Below are positions 7,985-14,072 of a DNA stretch of 14,072 nt, piece by piece. The translations under genes were made by a program, and so were the position numbers. The stretch is taken from NCBI GenBank assembly GCA_021798635.1, contig JAJZGH010000121.1, positions 1 to 14,072 of the forward strand, in the 5' to 3' direction. The notes beneath the pieces were generated by a model. The model ran no database searches and was not told the origin of the DNA. It worked only from the letters and a program-made list of their open reading frames with translations. This DNA comes from Planctomycetota bacterium. GTDB taxonomy: Bacteria > Planctomycetota > Phycisphaerae > WQYP01. Positions within the stretch are counted from its first letter, which is position 1; every line of letters begins with the position of its first letter.

Positions 7985-8308
7985 TTATGATGGCCCAGTG
8001 AGCTTTAAACCAATGACACCTAGAAGAATCAGAATAATAAAACCCAGACGCAACACGGTGACGGGTTCTTTAAATAACATAATCCCCAGTAGTACCGTGC
8101 CAACTGTTCCGATACCGACCCATACGGCGTAGGCTGTCCCCACCGGAATGGCTTTTACCGCCACCGCCAATAGCGCCATACTTCCGATCATTCCAATGAG
8201 TGTGACCGTAGCGGGGACAATCTCTGTAAGGCCATGCGAATATTTCAACCCAATAGCCCAGATAACTTCAAATATCCCAGCGATGATCAGAGCAATCCAC
8301 GCGATCAT
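7985..8308 (-). CDS. sugE: SugE/Gdx-type small multidrug resistance (guanidinium) exporter
   Basis: A four-helix SMR-family inner-membrane exporter of 107 residues from the chosen start. The essential glutamate is E14 in AGIFEVIWAIGLKYSHG. The Gdx-subfamily stretch KAIPVGTAYAVWVGIGTVG follows helix 2, and the C-terminus is LGVIGLKL. This matches E. coli SugE (Gdx) rather than EmrE, so proton-coupled export of guanidinium or some quaternary ammonium compounds is the likely role. I chose the ATG at 8308 because family members begin right before this helix and GGAG lies seven bases upstream. An ATG at 8338 would add ten basic residues (MAWAKIRRIF). It follows the ABC exporter on the same strand. 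The guanidine riboswitch signatures often found before such genes are not visible. Confidence 0.92.
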   Translation of the reverse strand: MIAWIALIIAGIFEVIWAIGLKYSHGLTEIVPATVTLIGMIGSMALLAVAVKAIPVGTAYAVWVGIGTVGTVLLGIMLFKEPVTVLRLGFIILILLGVIGLKLTGPS

Positions 8309-8396
8309 AAAAATTCTCCGAATTTTGGCCCATGCCATGACCTGCGGTCTGATACCCTACGTCAAAAATATCCTGCAAGCCGCACCCTGAAACATA

Positions 8397-8425
8397 ATCA
8401 TAAGGCCCACAGCAAACGGTAACAA
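8397..8425 (-). promoter_or_regulatory. Candidate promoter for sugE
   Basis: Minus strand TTGTTA (8425-8420), a 17-bp spacer, then TATGAT (8402-8397, 5 of 6). It sits between the ABC exporter stop and the sugE start, giving a leader of about 80 bases to ATG 8308. Read-through from the exporter gene is also possible. Confidence 0.4.
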
Positions 8426-8426
8426 C

Positions 8427-10256
8427 CTAAACCTGCAAAGCATGTAGACGCGCAAACGCGGAGTCGCCTTGAGCTAACAGATCCGCGTAAGTTCCAACTT
8501 CCGCCAACCGACCACGATCCATCACCGCCACGCGATGCGCATCGCGAATGGTGGACAACCGATGCGCGACGATAAAAGTAGTGCGGCCTTTCACCAACCG
8601 TGAAATCGCCTGCTGCACCAGATGCTCGGACGCCAAATCCAAAGCGCTGGTCGCTTCATCGAGAATAATAATGTGCGGGTCACGCAGCATCGCCCGGGCA
8701 ATCGCGATTCTTTGCCGCTGCCCACCGGAAAGTTTGCCGCCCCGGTTACCCAGCGGCGTATCGATACCTTTGGGCATTTCGCGGATAAACTCTGTGCAAT
8801 TCGCCATTTCCAGCACACTATTTAATTGCTCCTGCGTGACATGCTCCAGGCCGTAGGCAATATTTTCCCGTACCGTGCCGCTGAAAAGTACCACCTGTTG
8901 CGGCACAACCGCCAAAAAACGACGCAGGGTTTGCAGGTTAATAGCCTCCATGTCAATACCATCCACCAGAATTCTGCCCGCCGTGGGTCTGCGGAACCCG
9001 ATAATCAAATTCATCAGCGTGGACTTGCCCGATCCGGATTGCCCCACCACCGCAATGGTTTCCCCCCCTGCCACATCCAGTGAAAAATTCTCCACCGCCT
9101 GCCTGCTGGTACCCGGATATTTATAACAAACACTCTGAAATTCAATGTGCCCGCGCACCGAAGAAACCGTCAATTTACCGTCATTGCGTTCAATATCCGG
9201 AGATTCCAGCACCTCGCCGATAGACCTTATCGATTCTATCCCGATGGCCAGTTGGGGAATCGTGGCCACCATGGATTGCACCGACCCCACCACCATGGCA
9301 AAAAAGCCCTGATACATCACCACATCGCCCACGGTGATCCATCCGTGATAGCATTGCCAGACATTAAACACCAGGCACAACATCTGAAAAAATTGGAATG
9401 TCGCCCATCCGGATGAGCCAAAAAGATTGCTGGTGGTATCCAGTTCCTGCCCCACCCGCCGGATGCGCACCAGCCGCCGATTCACCCGGTCCACCTCTGA
9501 TTGTTCAACCGCATGGGCGCGGGCCACGGGAATCATCTCAATCATTTCAGATACTTCGCCGGACATTTTTTCCAGCTCTATGCGAAAGGCCTCATTGCGT
9601 TGGCGCATGACCCCGCCGAACAGTCGCGTCAGGCCCACTGCCGCCGGCACGGTAACAACAAAAAACAGAAGCGTCGTGGGGCTTCGCGTGATGGTCACAA
9701 CAAATGCCGCCACCAGCACCAGCGCCCCTGAAAGAAGCGTATCAATCAGCAGGCTGGACAATTGCTGCACCGCCTCCACGTCGCGCAACACTTTGCTTTG
9801 CAGCCGCCCCGCCAGCATATTGTCATGAAAACTCATGGAAAGTTGCTGCAACCGCACCACCAGCGCGGATCGCAGCACCAGTTGCACCTGTCGCACCACC
9901 GATGACAGCAGTTTGGCATACAGCGTGTGCATGGGAATATTCTGCCCAATGAGCACAAACATGATTGCCGCATTGATAATCATAAACCGAATCAGCGGCC
10001 CATTTGCATACGCGTGGCCGCCACGGCGGTGAAAGTCAATTTGGGTAACGGCAGTAATAATGTTACCCGTGACAATGGGCAAGGCCCAGACCGGCGATTG
10101 CTTGATGGCAAAGGCGATAATAACCAGAACCATGCGTGGCCGGTAATTCTGAAACAGACTCCACAGCGTACCCAGCGGAGTTTTATTGCGATAAGCCGAA
10201 TCAAGCGCGGCATGAATCTGCTGTTCCGTCGATCTGGTACTGCCTTGCGTACTCAC
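8427..10256 (-). CDS. ABC transporter half-exporter, MsbA-like (membrane plus ATPase domains)
   Basis: A 609-residue fused exporter. The N-terminal ~350 residues hold about six transmembrane helices of the type I exporter fold. The C-terminal ATPase domain has Walker A GQSGSGKST (405-413, K411), signature LSGGQRQR (509-516), Walker B IIILDEATSALD (529-540, catalytic E534) and switch H565 in IVAHRLST. All catalytic motifs are intact, so it should work as a homodimer exporting a lipid, drug or peptide; the substrate is unknown. No peptidase domain is present. The start is GTG at 10256, because an in-frame stop lies shortly upstream with no ATG between. The Shine-Dalgarno is weak. It is divergent from the Rhs gene and upstream of sugE on the same strand. 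An export role in the neighbouring toxin system is possible by position but not shown. Confidence 0.92.
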   Translation of the reverse strand: MSTQGSTRSTEQQIHAALDSAYRNKTPLGTLWSLFQNYRPRMVLVIIAFAIKQSPVWALPIVTGNIITAVTQIDFHRRGGHAYANGPLIRFMIINAAIMFVLIGQNIPMHTLYAKLLSSVVRQVQLVLRSALVVRLQQLSMSFHDNMLAGRLQSKVLRDVEAVQQLSSLLIDTLLSGALVLVAAFVVTITRSPTTLLFFVVTVPAAVGLTRLFGGVMRQRNEAFRIELEKMSGEVSEMIEMIPVARAHAVEQSEVDRVNRRLVRIRRVGQELDTTSNLFGSSGWATFQFFQMLCLVFNVWQCYHGWITVGDVVMYQGFFAMVVGSVQSMVATIPQLAIGIESIRSIGEVLESPDIERNDGKLTVSSVRGHIEFQSVCYKYPGTSRQAVENFSLDVAGGETIAVVGQSGSGKSTLMNLIIGFRRPTAGRILVDGIDMEAINLQTLRRFLAVVPQQVVLFSGTVRENIAYGLEHVTQEQLNSVLEMANCTEFIREMPKGIDTPLGNRGGKLSGGQRQRIAIARAMLRDPHIIILDEATSALDLASEHLVQQAISRLVKGRTTFIVAHRLSTIRDAHRVAVMDRGRLAEVGTYADLLAQGDSAFARLHALQV

Positions 10257-10338
10257 AAAATCTGCGCCGCCCTGTTCTGCCTGCTAACCAAAATTCCGCG
10301 AGCCAGCCGCCCCGGAACTACCACCCCGCCCAAACCCG

Positions 10339-10367
10339 ATTATCCCACAGTCCAGCCAATTTGTCAG
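10339..10367 (-). promoter_or_regulatory. Promoter for the ABC exporter
   Basis: Minus strand CTGACA (10367-10362, 5 of 6), a 17-bp spacer, then GATAAT (10344-10339, 5 of 6). The expected start near 10332 gives a leader of about 75 bases to the GTG start. It is a convincing sigma70-type promoter. Confidence 0.6.
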
Positions 10368-10381
10368 TGTAGCATCAGATC

Positions 10382-10397
10382 GCCGGGAATTACCGGC
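10382..10397. promoter_or_regulatory. Inverted repeat between divergent promoters
   Basis: GCCGG-gaatta-CCGGC, a perfect 5-bp-arm inverted repeat lying between the exporter promoter and the Rhs promoter. It could be a shared operator; the arms are short, so chance is possible. Confidence 0.3.
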
Positions 10398-10409
10398 TGA
10401 TGGCAATCG

Positions 10410-10438
10410 TTTGCAGCCAATTTTACCCGATGTATAAT
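10410..10438 (+). promoter_or_regulatory. Strong promoter for the Rhs gene
   Basis: TTTGCA (10410-10415) or TTGCAG (10411-10416) lies 16-17 bp before a perfect TATAAT (10433-10438). The predicted RNA start near 10445 leads directly to AGGAG (10458-10462) and a TTG start codon six bases later. Confidence 0.65.
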
Positions 10439-10468
10439 CGGTGCCAAAGTACGTAGCAGGAGCTGTAT

Positions 10469-12430
10469 TTGGTCGCAACGGACGACATGGTTTCGGAATC
10501 CACGCGTCCCGACCGACGCCGCCGGCGGCAGCACCGGACCGCAGACATCCTGTCTGCCCAACGCCAATGCACGTCATCCATTTCCTCCGCCGCCGCTGTG
10601 GCGGAATTCACTGATCACGGATCAATCACCACGGACCAAAAATCTAGGGATTTCGATGATTTGTTCATTGATCAGTGCCCAGTGATCATTGAGCGCAACG
10701 CCGATCAGCAGAGAGCGGTTAAGCAGGGTACCGATGGATCGGTTACAGGCTTCCTTTATGATTACAAACGTCTGCTATGTGAAACCGACACCGTCGGCGG
10801 AGCGATCAGCCAGACGTATGCTTCAGACACCACCGATGAGTTCGGGGATTTAATCGGTGAAGATGGGCAGTACATTCATCAATATGACGCCCAGGCGAAT
10901 ACGAATGCTCTCCTCGATGAAACCGGCACGGTGGCCGCACAGTATAAATATCTGGCGTTCGGGCAGGTCAGTGCGGTAAGCATTGATGGCGGCCCATGGA
11001 CGGCGGAGGATTGGGAAAGTCTGCCGTTGGATTTTACCAGCAACATGCTCGCTGGCGGAAAGAAACAATATTACTTGGATCAGGAGATCGCGCTGTACCT
11101 TCTGGGCAGCGGCAACAATGGCCGGTATTACGATGCGACTACGGGCAGGTTCTTAAGTGAGGATCCGACCAAAGAGGCCGGCGGGGATAGCAACCTGTTC
11201 CGTTATACCGGCAACGATCCGATCAACAATCTTGATCCCAGCGGGCACAGCCTTGTGACCGACCCGCCGAAGCCAGTTTATCATCCGCCGCAGACACAGC
11301 CCGGCCAGGGACCGAATGCGAATGTGCATTCCATCACGCCGGCACCTGGCCACGGGCAGGCACAATCGGACGCACGAAAAGGTGCTGAGCAAAACATTAT
11401 CCGGCAAACGGACGCAGCCCGGGAAGGCGTTTTGAAAGGTGAGGCCCCCAAGCCCGGCCAATGGCTGGCCGGGCCTGCATCGAAGGACCAGCAGGGCGCG
11501 GGTCTTTTTGGCAATTCCACGTTGCTTGGTAAAGTCGCTGCCGCTCTGCACCGCGAGGACCCCCATCCACTGGCCGTTGGCGGCGGCCAGCCATTTGCCG
11601 GTGGATCAGCGGGATTGTGGTGGAAGAGTTTTGCGTCCAATGCCTACTGGCAGTCCGGAACGCCGCTGCTTAATGCCGGAACCGGTGCGGTTCACAGCGT
11701 TGAGCATCCGGTGGAAACCTACCATTCGGCTGTGAAATCCACGGCTGCGGTGATGGCCCAGAACCTCGAGAACCACGGCTCTACGCTGGGCACGCTGGGG
11801 GTCGGCTTATCATACGACGTAAACTCGAGCCTTGGAACCGGTCAGGTGTTACAGGGTGTCTATGGCGTAAATACCGTAACCGACCAGAACCTCACGGGTA
11901 TGCAGCGGGCACAGGATATTATCGGCGGAGCCGGGCAAATAGGATTGACTATCGCCGGTGCCGCCAAAGATCTGGATCTGGAAGGCAAGCCACCTTTGCC
12001 CCGTGCGGCCGCAGATGTGCGCGGTGTGCGACGGTTTAACCCCAAGATTGCAGCCCACGTCAACGCTGCCGGGGCTGAAGCCGACTTGGCCAAAACCGTC
12101 CATAGCCTTCCCAACGAGCAGGTGATGCACTGGGGTGAGCCGATCGGGTCGCACGGCACCGACACGCTTTCGGTAAACCGCAAGACCGGCGATGTCTCGT
12201 TCTGGGACTCGAAGTTCCGCAGCAAGAGCACAAGGATTCAGGAATCGCCGACGTTCACGAACCCGCGCGCCCGCGCTTACGCGATCAGTCAGGCAGAGGG
12301 AATAATCAGAGATGATAAGTCGTTGCCGCCGGCAATAAAGCAAAAGGCCCTGGATAATTTGGAAAACAAGCGAATCCAGACGCGGACTGTTGGGGACGGC
12401 AAGGCGAAAAATTCTGTGATCGGAAGATAA
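10469..12430 (+). CDS. Truncated Rhs protein with PD-(D/E)XK-like nuclease toxin tip
   Basis: A 653-residue polymorphic-toxin protein. Start TTG 10469 has AGGAG six bases upstream and a strong promoter. Residues 1-60 are Arg/Ser-rich and not Rhs-like; they read through palindromic repeat DNA. Degenerate Rhs/YD repeats follow (about 61-200), then the conserved tip GRYYDATTGRFLSEDP (from 218) ending in DPSGH (256-260). Next come a Pro-rich linker (DPPKPVYHPPQTQP), a Gly/Ala-rich pre-toxin region and a C-terminal domain from about 520. That domain has E537, then GSHGTD (D565), then FWDSK (D580, K582), spaced as in PD-(D/E)XK nucleases, so DNA or RNA cleavage is the likely activity. Full Rhs proteins are usually over 1,200 residues, so the cage-forming core is mostly missing: an orphan-type cassette. 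The coupled downstream gene is the candidate antidote. The nuclease call is by motif only. Confidence 0.8.
   Translation: MVATDDMVSESTRPDRRRRRQHRTADILSAQRQCTSSISSAAAVAEFTDHGSITTDQKSRDFDDLFIDQCPVIIERNADQQRAVKQGTDGSVTGFLYDYKRLLCETDTVGGAISQTYASDTTDEFGDLIGEDGQYIHQYDAQANTNALLDETGTVAAQYKYLAFGQVSAVSIDGGPWTAEDWESLPLDFTSNMLAGGKKQYYLDQEIALYLLGSGNNGRYYDATTGRFLSEDPTKEAGGDSNLFRYTGNDPINNLDPSGHSLVTDPPKPVYHPPQTQPGQGPNANVHSITPAPGHGQAQSDARKGAEQNIIRQTDAAREGVLKGEAPKPGQWLAGPASKDQQGAGLFGNSTLLGKVAAALHREDPHPLAVGGGQPFAGGSAGLWWKSFASNAYWQSGTPLLNAGTGAVHSVEHPVETYHSAVKSTAAVMAQNLENHGSTLGTLGVGLSYDVNSSLGTGQVLQGVYGVNTVTDQNLTGMQRAQDIIGGAGQIGLTIAGAAKDLDLEGKPPLPRAAADVRGVRRFNPKIAAHVNAAGAEADLAKTVHSLPNEQVMHWGEPIGSHGTDTLSVNRKTGDVSFWDSKFRSKSTRIQESPTFTNPRARAYAISQAEGIIRDDKSLPPAIKQKALDNLENKRIQTRTVGDGKAKNSVIGR
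10518..10557. repeat. REP-like palindromic element inside the Rhs 5' end
   Basis: Two perfect palindromes lie close together: GCCGCCGGCGGC (10518-10529) and GCAGACA-tcc-TGTCTGC (10541-10557). The second resembles short interspersed repeats that I recall from planctomycete and related genomes (GCAGACA/TGTCTGC cores); this is memory, not a search. It is translated as HRTADILSAQRQ in the Rhs frame, so the element has become coding or the true start lies downstream. Confidence 0.5.
11051..11329 (+). repeat. Rhs tip repeat, copy 1
   Basis: This block is homologous without gaps to 13641-13919 at a constant offset of 2590 bp. By hand count about 50 of 279 bases differ, roughly 80% identity. It runs from GCTGGCGGAAAG through the DPSGH motif and the Pro-rich linker to AATGTGCAT. 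Differences are concentrated in third codon positions and just after DPSGH. Confidence 0.85.
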
Positions 12431-12434
12431 ATAT

Positions 12435-13214
12435 ATGGAAACGCCGAACCCAATTCAAATAAGGGAGGTGCTCGACGGAAACGTGGGATACAGGTGGCGT
12501 TTGGGGCGCGCCTTCGCTGCGTTCAAAGAATCGGGGGCACTGGCATCCGTTGCTTCCTCCGATATTGGGATGGCCATTGAATGTCTTCTGGTCGGCTACG
12601 ACGATCCGGCGCGGCAACTGCTGGAAAAGGCTCGCCAATGGCTTACGGCGGCGATGGACGGGGAAAGGGACGGGAGCTACCACGATAAAACGCGCAGTCC
12701 TGCGGCTATGCAGTATAACGACCTGGCGATGTGCAAGTGGCTGCTGGAGGGGAAGCAGGATCACGAATCCTCCAAGCTCGCGGTAGAGTTGCAGGAGCGA
12801 GAATATAACACGCACAAGGAGTGGCGCGTGAAGTCCGAGGTATCGTTGGCACTCGCGGAGTACGTCGACGCCGGTGCTTACCAGATCGCTTTGGATCGCT
12901 TTGCCGCGACGGCCGGTCTTAAACCGCCGAAATCTCTCTCGGCAATTCGCGGCGAAGCGCAGATGTGCTATGCAATCTGTCGGCAGCGTCTGGGACAGCA
13001 ATACACCGAAGCGGAGATTATGGCTACCGCGGAAAAATTCCTCCGGCGGCCGGACCTGAACATCGGCGTTGCCACTTGGCTGCGAAAAGGGCTATACACA
13101 ACGGCTGTCCGTTGGATGAAAATCATTCATTGGCGCGAAGGTGTTGAGGGAATTTCCCCTAAGCAAGTGGTGCTGAAATGCTATGATTACCTGCCCAAGA
13201 AAGGGATTAGTTGA
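12435..13214 (+). CDS. Candidate immunity protein for the Rhs toxin
   Basis: A 259-residue soluble protein, predicted mostly alpha-helical, with no signal peptide or membrane segment. It starts four bases after the toxin stop. Its Shine-Dalgarno GGAAG (12422-12426) lies inside the last codons of the toxin gene, so translation is probably coupled. In polymorphic-toxin loci the gene immediately after the toxin tip is almost always the cognate antidote, and this is the main basis for the call. Helical stretches such as ECLLVGYDDPARQLLEKARQ and SEVSLALAEYVDAGAYQIAL resemble TPR-like or Imm49-like helical immunity proteins, but I cannot assign a numbered Imm family. The C-terminus (KCYDYLPKKGIS) is followed by repeat-rich spacer. 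Confidence 0.65.
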   Translation: METPNPIQIREVLDGNVGYRWRLGRAFAAFKESGALASVASSDIGMAIECLLVGYDDPARQLLEKARQWLTAAMDGERDGSYHDKTRSPAAMQYNDLAMCKWLLEGKQDHESSKLAVELQEREYNTHKEWRVKSEVSLALAEYVDAGAYQIALDRFAATAGLKPPKSLSAIRGEAQMCYAICRQRLGQQYTEAEIMATAEKFLRRPDLNIGVATWLRKGLYTTAVRWMKIIHWREGVEGISPKQVVLKCYDYLPKKGIS

Positions 13215-13251
13215 TGGTCGTCGCGGCTGGCCCACGCTCAGCACTTAAATC

Positions 13252-13547
13252 CCGACGGCGCTTTCTACGCTCCGGCTGTAGTGGCCCAGCCGATTGTGAA
13301 GGCGCCAATATTCATGATAAGGGATGATTTGGCGGTTGTCGAATGTTCGTATGATATGGAATTATGGCGTCGGCTTCGCCGAGATCAGGTGAATTTAGAG
13401 AATTGAAAGTAGAGCAAATTCGGCCAGGGCAAAAGAGTGGCTTTGCCGAAAATGGGCGGATATTTGAAAGGCGAAAAGTCGAGCATGGTTGCCAAGGCTG
13501 AGACAATCTCCGAAATCCAATTCCGACGGCGCTTTCTGCGCTCCGGC
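13252..13547. repeat. 25-bp direct repeat flanking a 246-bp spacer segment
   Basis: Copies at 13252-13276 and 13523-13547 both read CCGACGGCGCTTTCT, then one variable base (A or G), then CGCTCCGGC: 24 of 25 identical, 271 bp apart. The segment between them has no convincing gene. It contains a small perfect hairpin, TCGGC-ttc-GCCGA, near 13367-13379. The whole 13215-13451 stretch lacks a supported CDS and separates the immunity gene from the second Rhs tip. Confidence 0.65.
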
Positions 13548-14072
13548 CTGCGGAATTTCCGCGCCGACATCACGCACCGCGCAGCGCTTCCGCGCCATGC
13601 CAGATGCACGATGCGAGATGCTGAATGCTGGCGCAGCCCTGCTGGCGGAAAGAAACAGTATTATTTGGATCGGGAGATTGCGCTGTACCTGCTGGGATCA
13701 GGCAATAATGGAAGGTATTACGATGCGGCTACGGGACGGTTCCTCTCCGAGGATCCAACGAAAGAATCCGGCGGTGACAGCAGCCTGTTCCGTTATGCTG
13801 GCAACGATCCGATCAATAATCTGGACCCCAGCGGGCACGATACGAAGAAAGACCCGCCCAAACCGGTCTATCATCCGCCGCAGACCCAGCCGGCGCAGAA
13901 TCCGAATGCGAATGTGCATCCGCCTCTACACCCGGCTGCCAAGGGGAAAGTTGGGCAGGGGAATGATCACGAGCAGGGTTCCAAGCCGAAACCGTTGCCG
14001 GCCCACGCGCCTCCTGCGAACGCCGCGCCGCCCGCTCATAAGCCGAAAGTAGTTGCGTCGCAGGAACAGCAG
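13452..14072 (+). CDS. Second Rhs tip cassette, partial, runs off window
   Basis: The frame is open from just after a TAG at 13410-13412 to the right edge. Possible ATGs are 13452, 13485 and 13611, all with poor Shine-Dalgarno sites, so the start is arbitrary. Rhs similarity begins abruptly at 13641 (AGGKKQYYLDREIALYLLG). It includes GRYYDAATGRFLSEDP, the DPSGH motif and the Pro-rich linker KPVYHPPQTQP, then a new Pro/Ala/Lys-rich stretch unlike copy 1. The toxin end lies outside the window. Everything before 13641 in this frame translates repeat and spacer DNA (for example the 13594-13628 heptamers). The cassette may therefore be silent, usable only after recombination with a full Rhs gene, or a decaying fragment. 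Confidence 0.6.
   Translation, partial: MGGYLKGEKSSMVAKAETISEIQFRRRFLRSGLRNFRADITHRAALPRHARCTMRDAECWRSPAGGKKQYYLDREIALYLLGSGNNGRYYDAATGRFLSEDPTKESGGDSSLFRYAGNDPINNLDPSGHDTKKDPPKPVYHPPQTQPAQNPNANVHPPLHPAAKGKVGQGNDHEQGSKPKPLPAHAPPANAAPPAHKPKVVASQEQQ
13594..13628 (+). repeat. Five-copy 7-bp tandem repeat (NNNATGC)
   Basis: Consecutive heptamers gccATGC, cagATGC, acgATGC, gagATGC and tgaATGC. The array ends 12 bp before the point where Rhs homology starts, and it supplies the ATG at 13611 that is in frame with the second Rhs tip. Confidence 0.6.
13641..13919 (+). repeat. Rhs tip repeat, copy 2
   Basis: Partner of 11051-11329, with the same length and no gaps. Sequence before GCTGGCGGAAAG and after AATGTGCAT is unrelated between the copies, so both edges of the shared block are sharp. 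Confidence 0.85.

Noticed and set aside
7797..8132. 111-residue plus-strand ORF
   Set aside because: It translates straight through the tRNA-Ser gene and the 3' end of sugE.
8309..8426. Guanidine riboswitch before sugE
   Set aside because: I looked for ykkC-I core motifs, the paired ACGR-loop hairpins of mini-ykkC and the ykkC-III core; none is apparent.
10610..10700. Cluster of TGATCA palindromes inside the Rhs 5' region as an operator
   Set aside because: The six-base palindromes are irregularly spaced and lie within the transcribed ORF; they look like degenerate repeat DNA rather than a binding site.
12306..13001. 231-residue minus-strand ORF
   Set aside because: It is antisense to the coupled candidate immunity gene, which has the Shine-Dalgarno and context; no domain is recognised in the antisense frame.
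13489..14052. 187-residue plus-strand ORF
   Set aside because: It is an Arg-rich out-of-frame shadow of the second Rhs tip; the Rhs motifs are in the adjacent frame.

Overview
The window looks like chromosomal sequence from a Gram-negative-type bacterium of moderate GC. Supporting signs are a lipoprotein signal on the solute-binding protein, Rhs/YD-repeat proteins, TPR-rich proteins, a tRNA without an encoded CCA, and palindromic interspersed repeats. The mix of genes suggests a planctomycete or other PVC-group relative. That is inference from style; there is no marker gene here.

Layout. (1) 1-2605, minus: the N-terminal ~870 residues of a large TPR protein whose C-terminus runs off the left edge, open throughout. 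(2) 2606-3001: spacer with a possible 54-codon ORF (minus) and an internal 24-bp direct repeat. (3) 3002-3784, plus: rhomboid-like membrane protein with a C-terminal zinc-ribbon and no recognisable catalytic dyad. (4) 7446-3806, minus: a complete ribose-type sugar ABC importer operon in the order binding lipoprotein, double ATPase, permease, with a perfect 17-bp palindrome and an extended -10 upstream. (5) 7806-7892, plus: tRNA-Ser(UGA), preceded by a long hairpin. (6) 8308-7985, minus: SugE/Gdx-type small multidrug resistance protein. (7) 10256-8427, minus: MsbA-like ABC half-exporter. (8) 10469-14072, plus: an Rhs toxin region. It holds one truncated Rhs protein with a PD-(D/E)XK-like nuclease tip, its coupled candidate immunity gene, a repeat-rich spacer, and the start of a second Rhs tip that leaves the window.

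How it fits together. The left two thirds are housekeeping and accessory transport: sugar uptake plus two efflux systems. The right end is a polymorphic-toxin locus built like an array of Rhs-CT/immunity cassettes. The two Rhs tips share a gap-free ~279-bp block (offset 2590 bp, about 80% identical by hand count) and then diverge, as expected when the shared core recombines and the toxin ends are exchanged. The first cassette has a strong promoter, a good Shine-Dalgarno and a TTG start. Its first ~60 codons, however, read through palindromic repeat DNA rather than Rhs sequence, which suggests the cassette landed behind an existing promoter.
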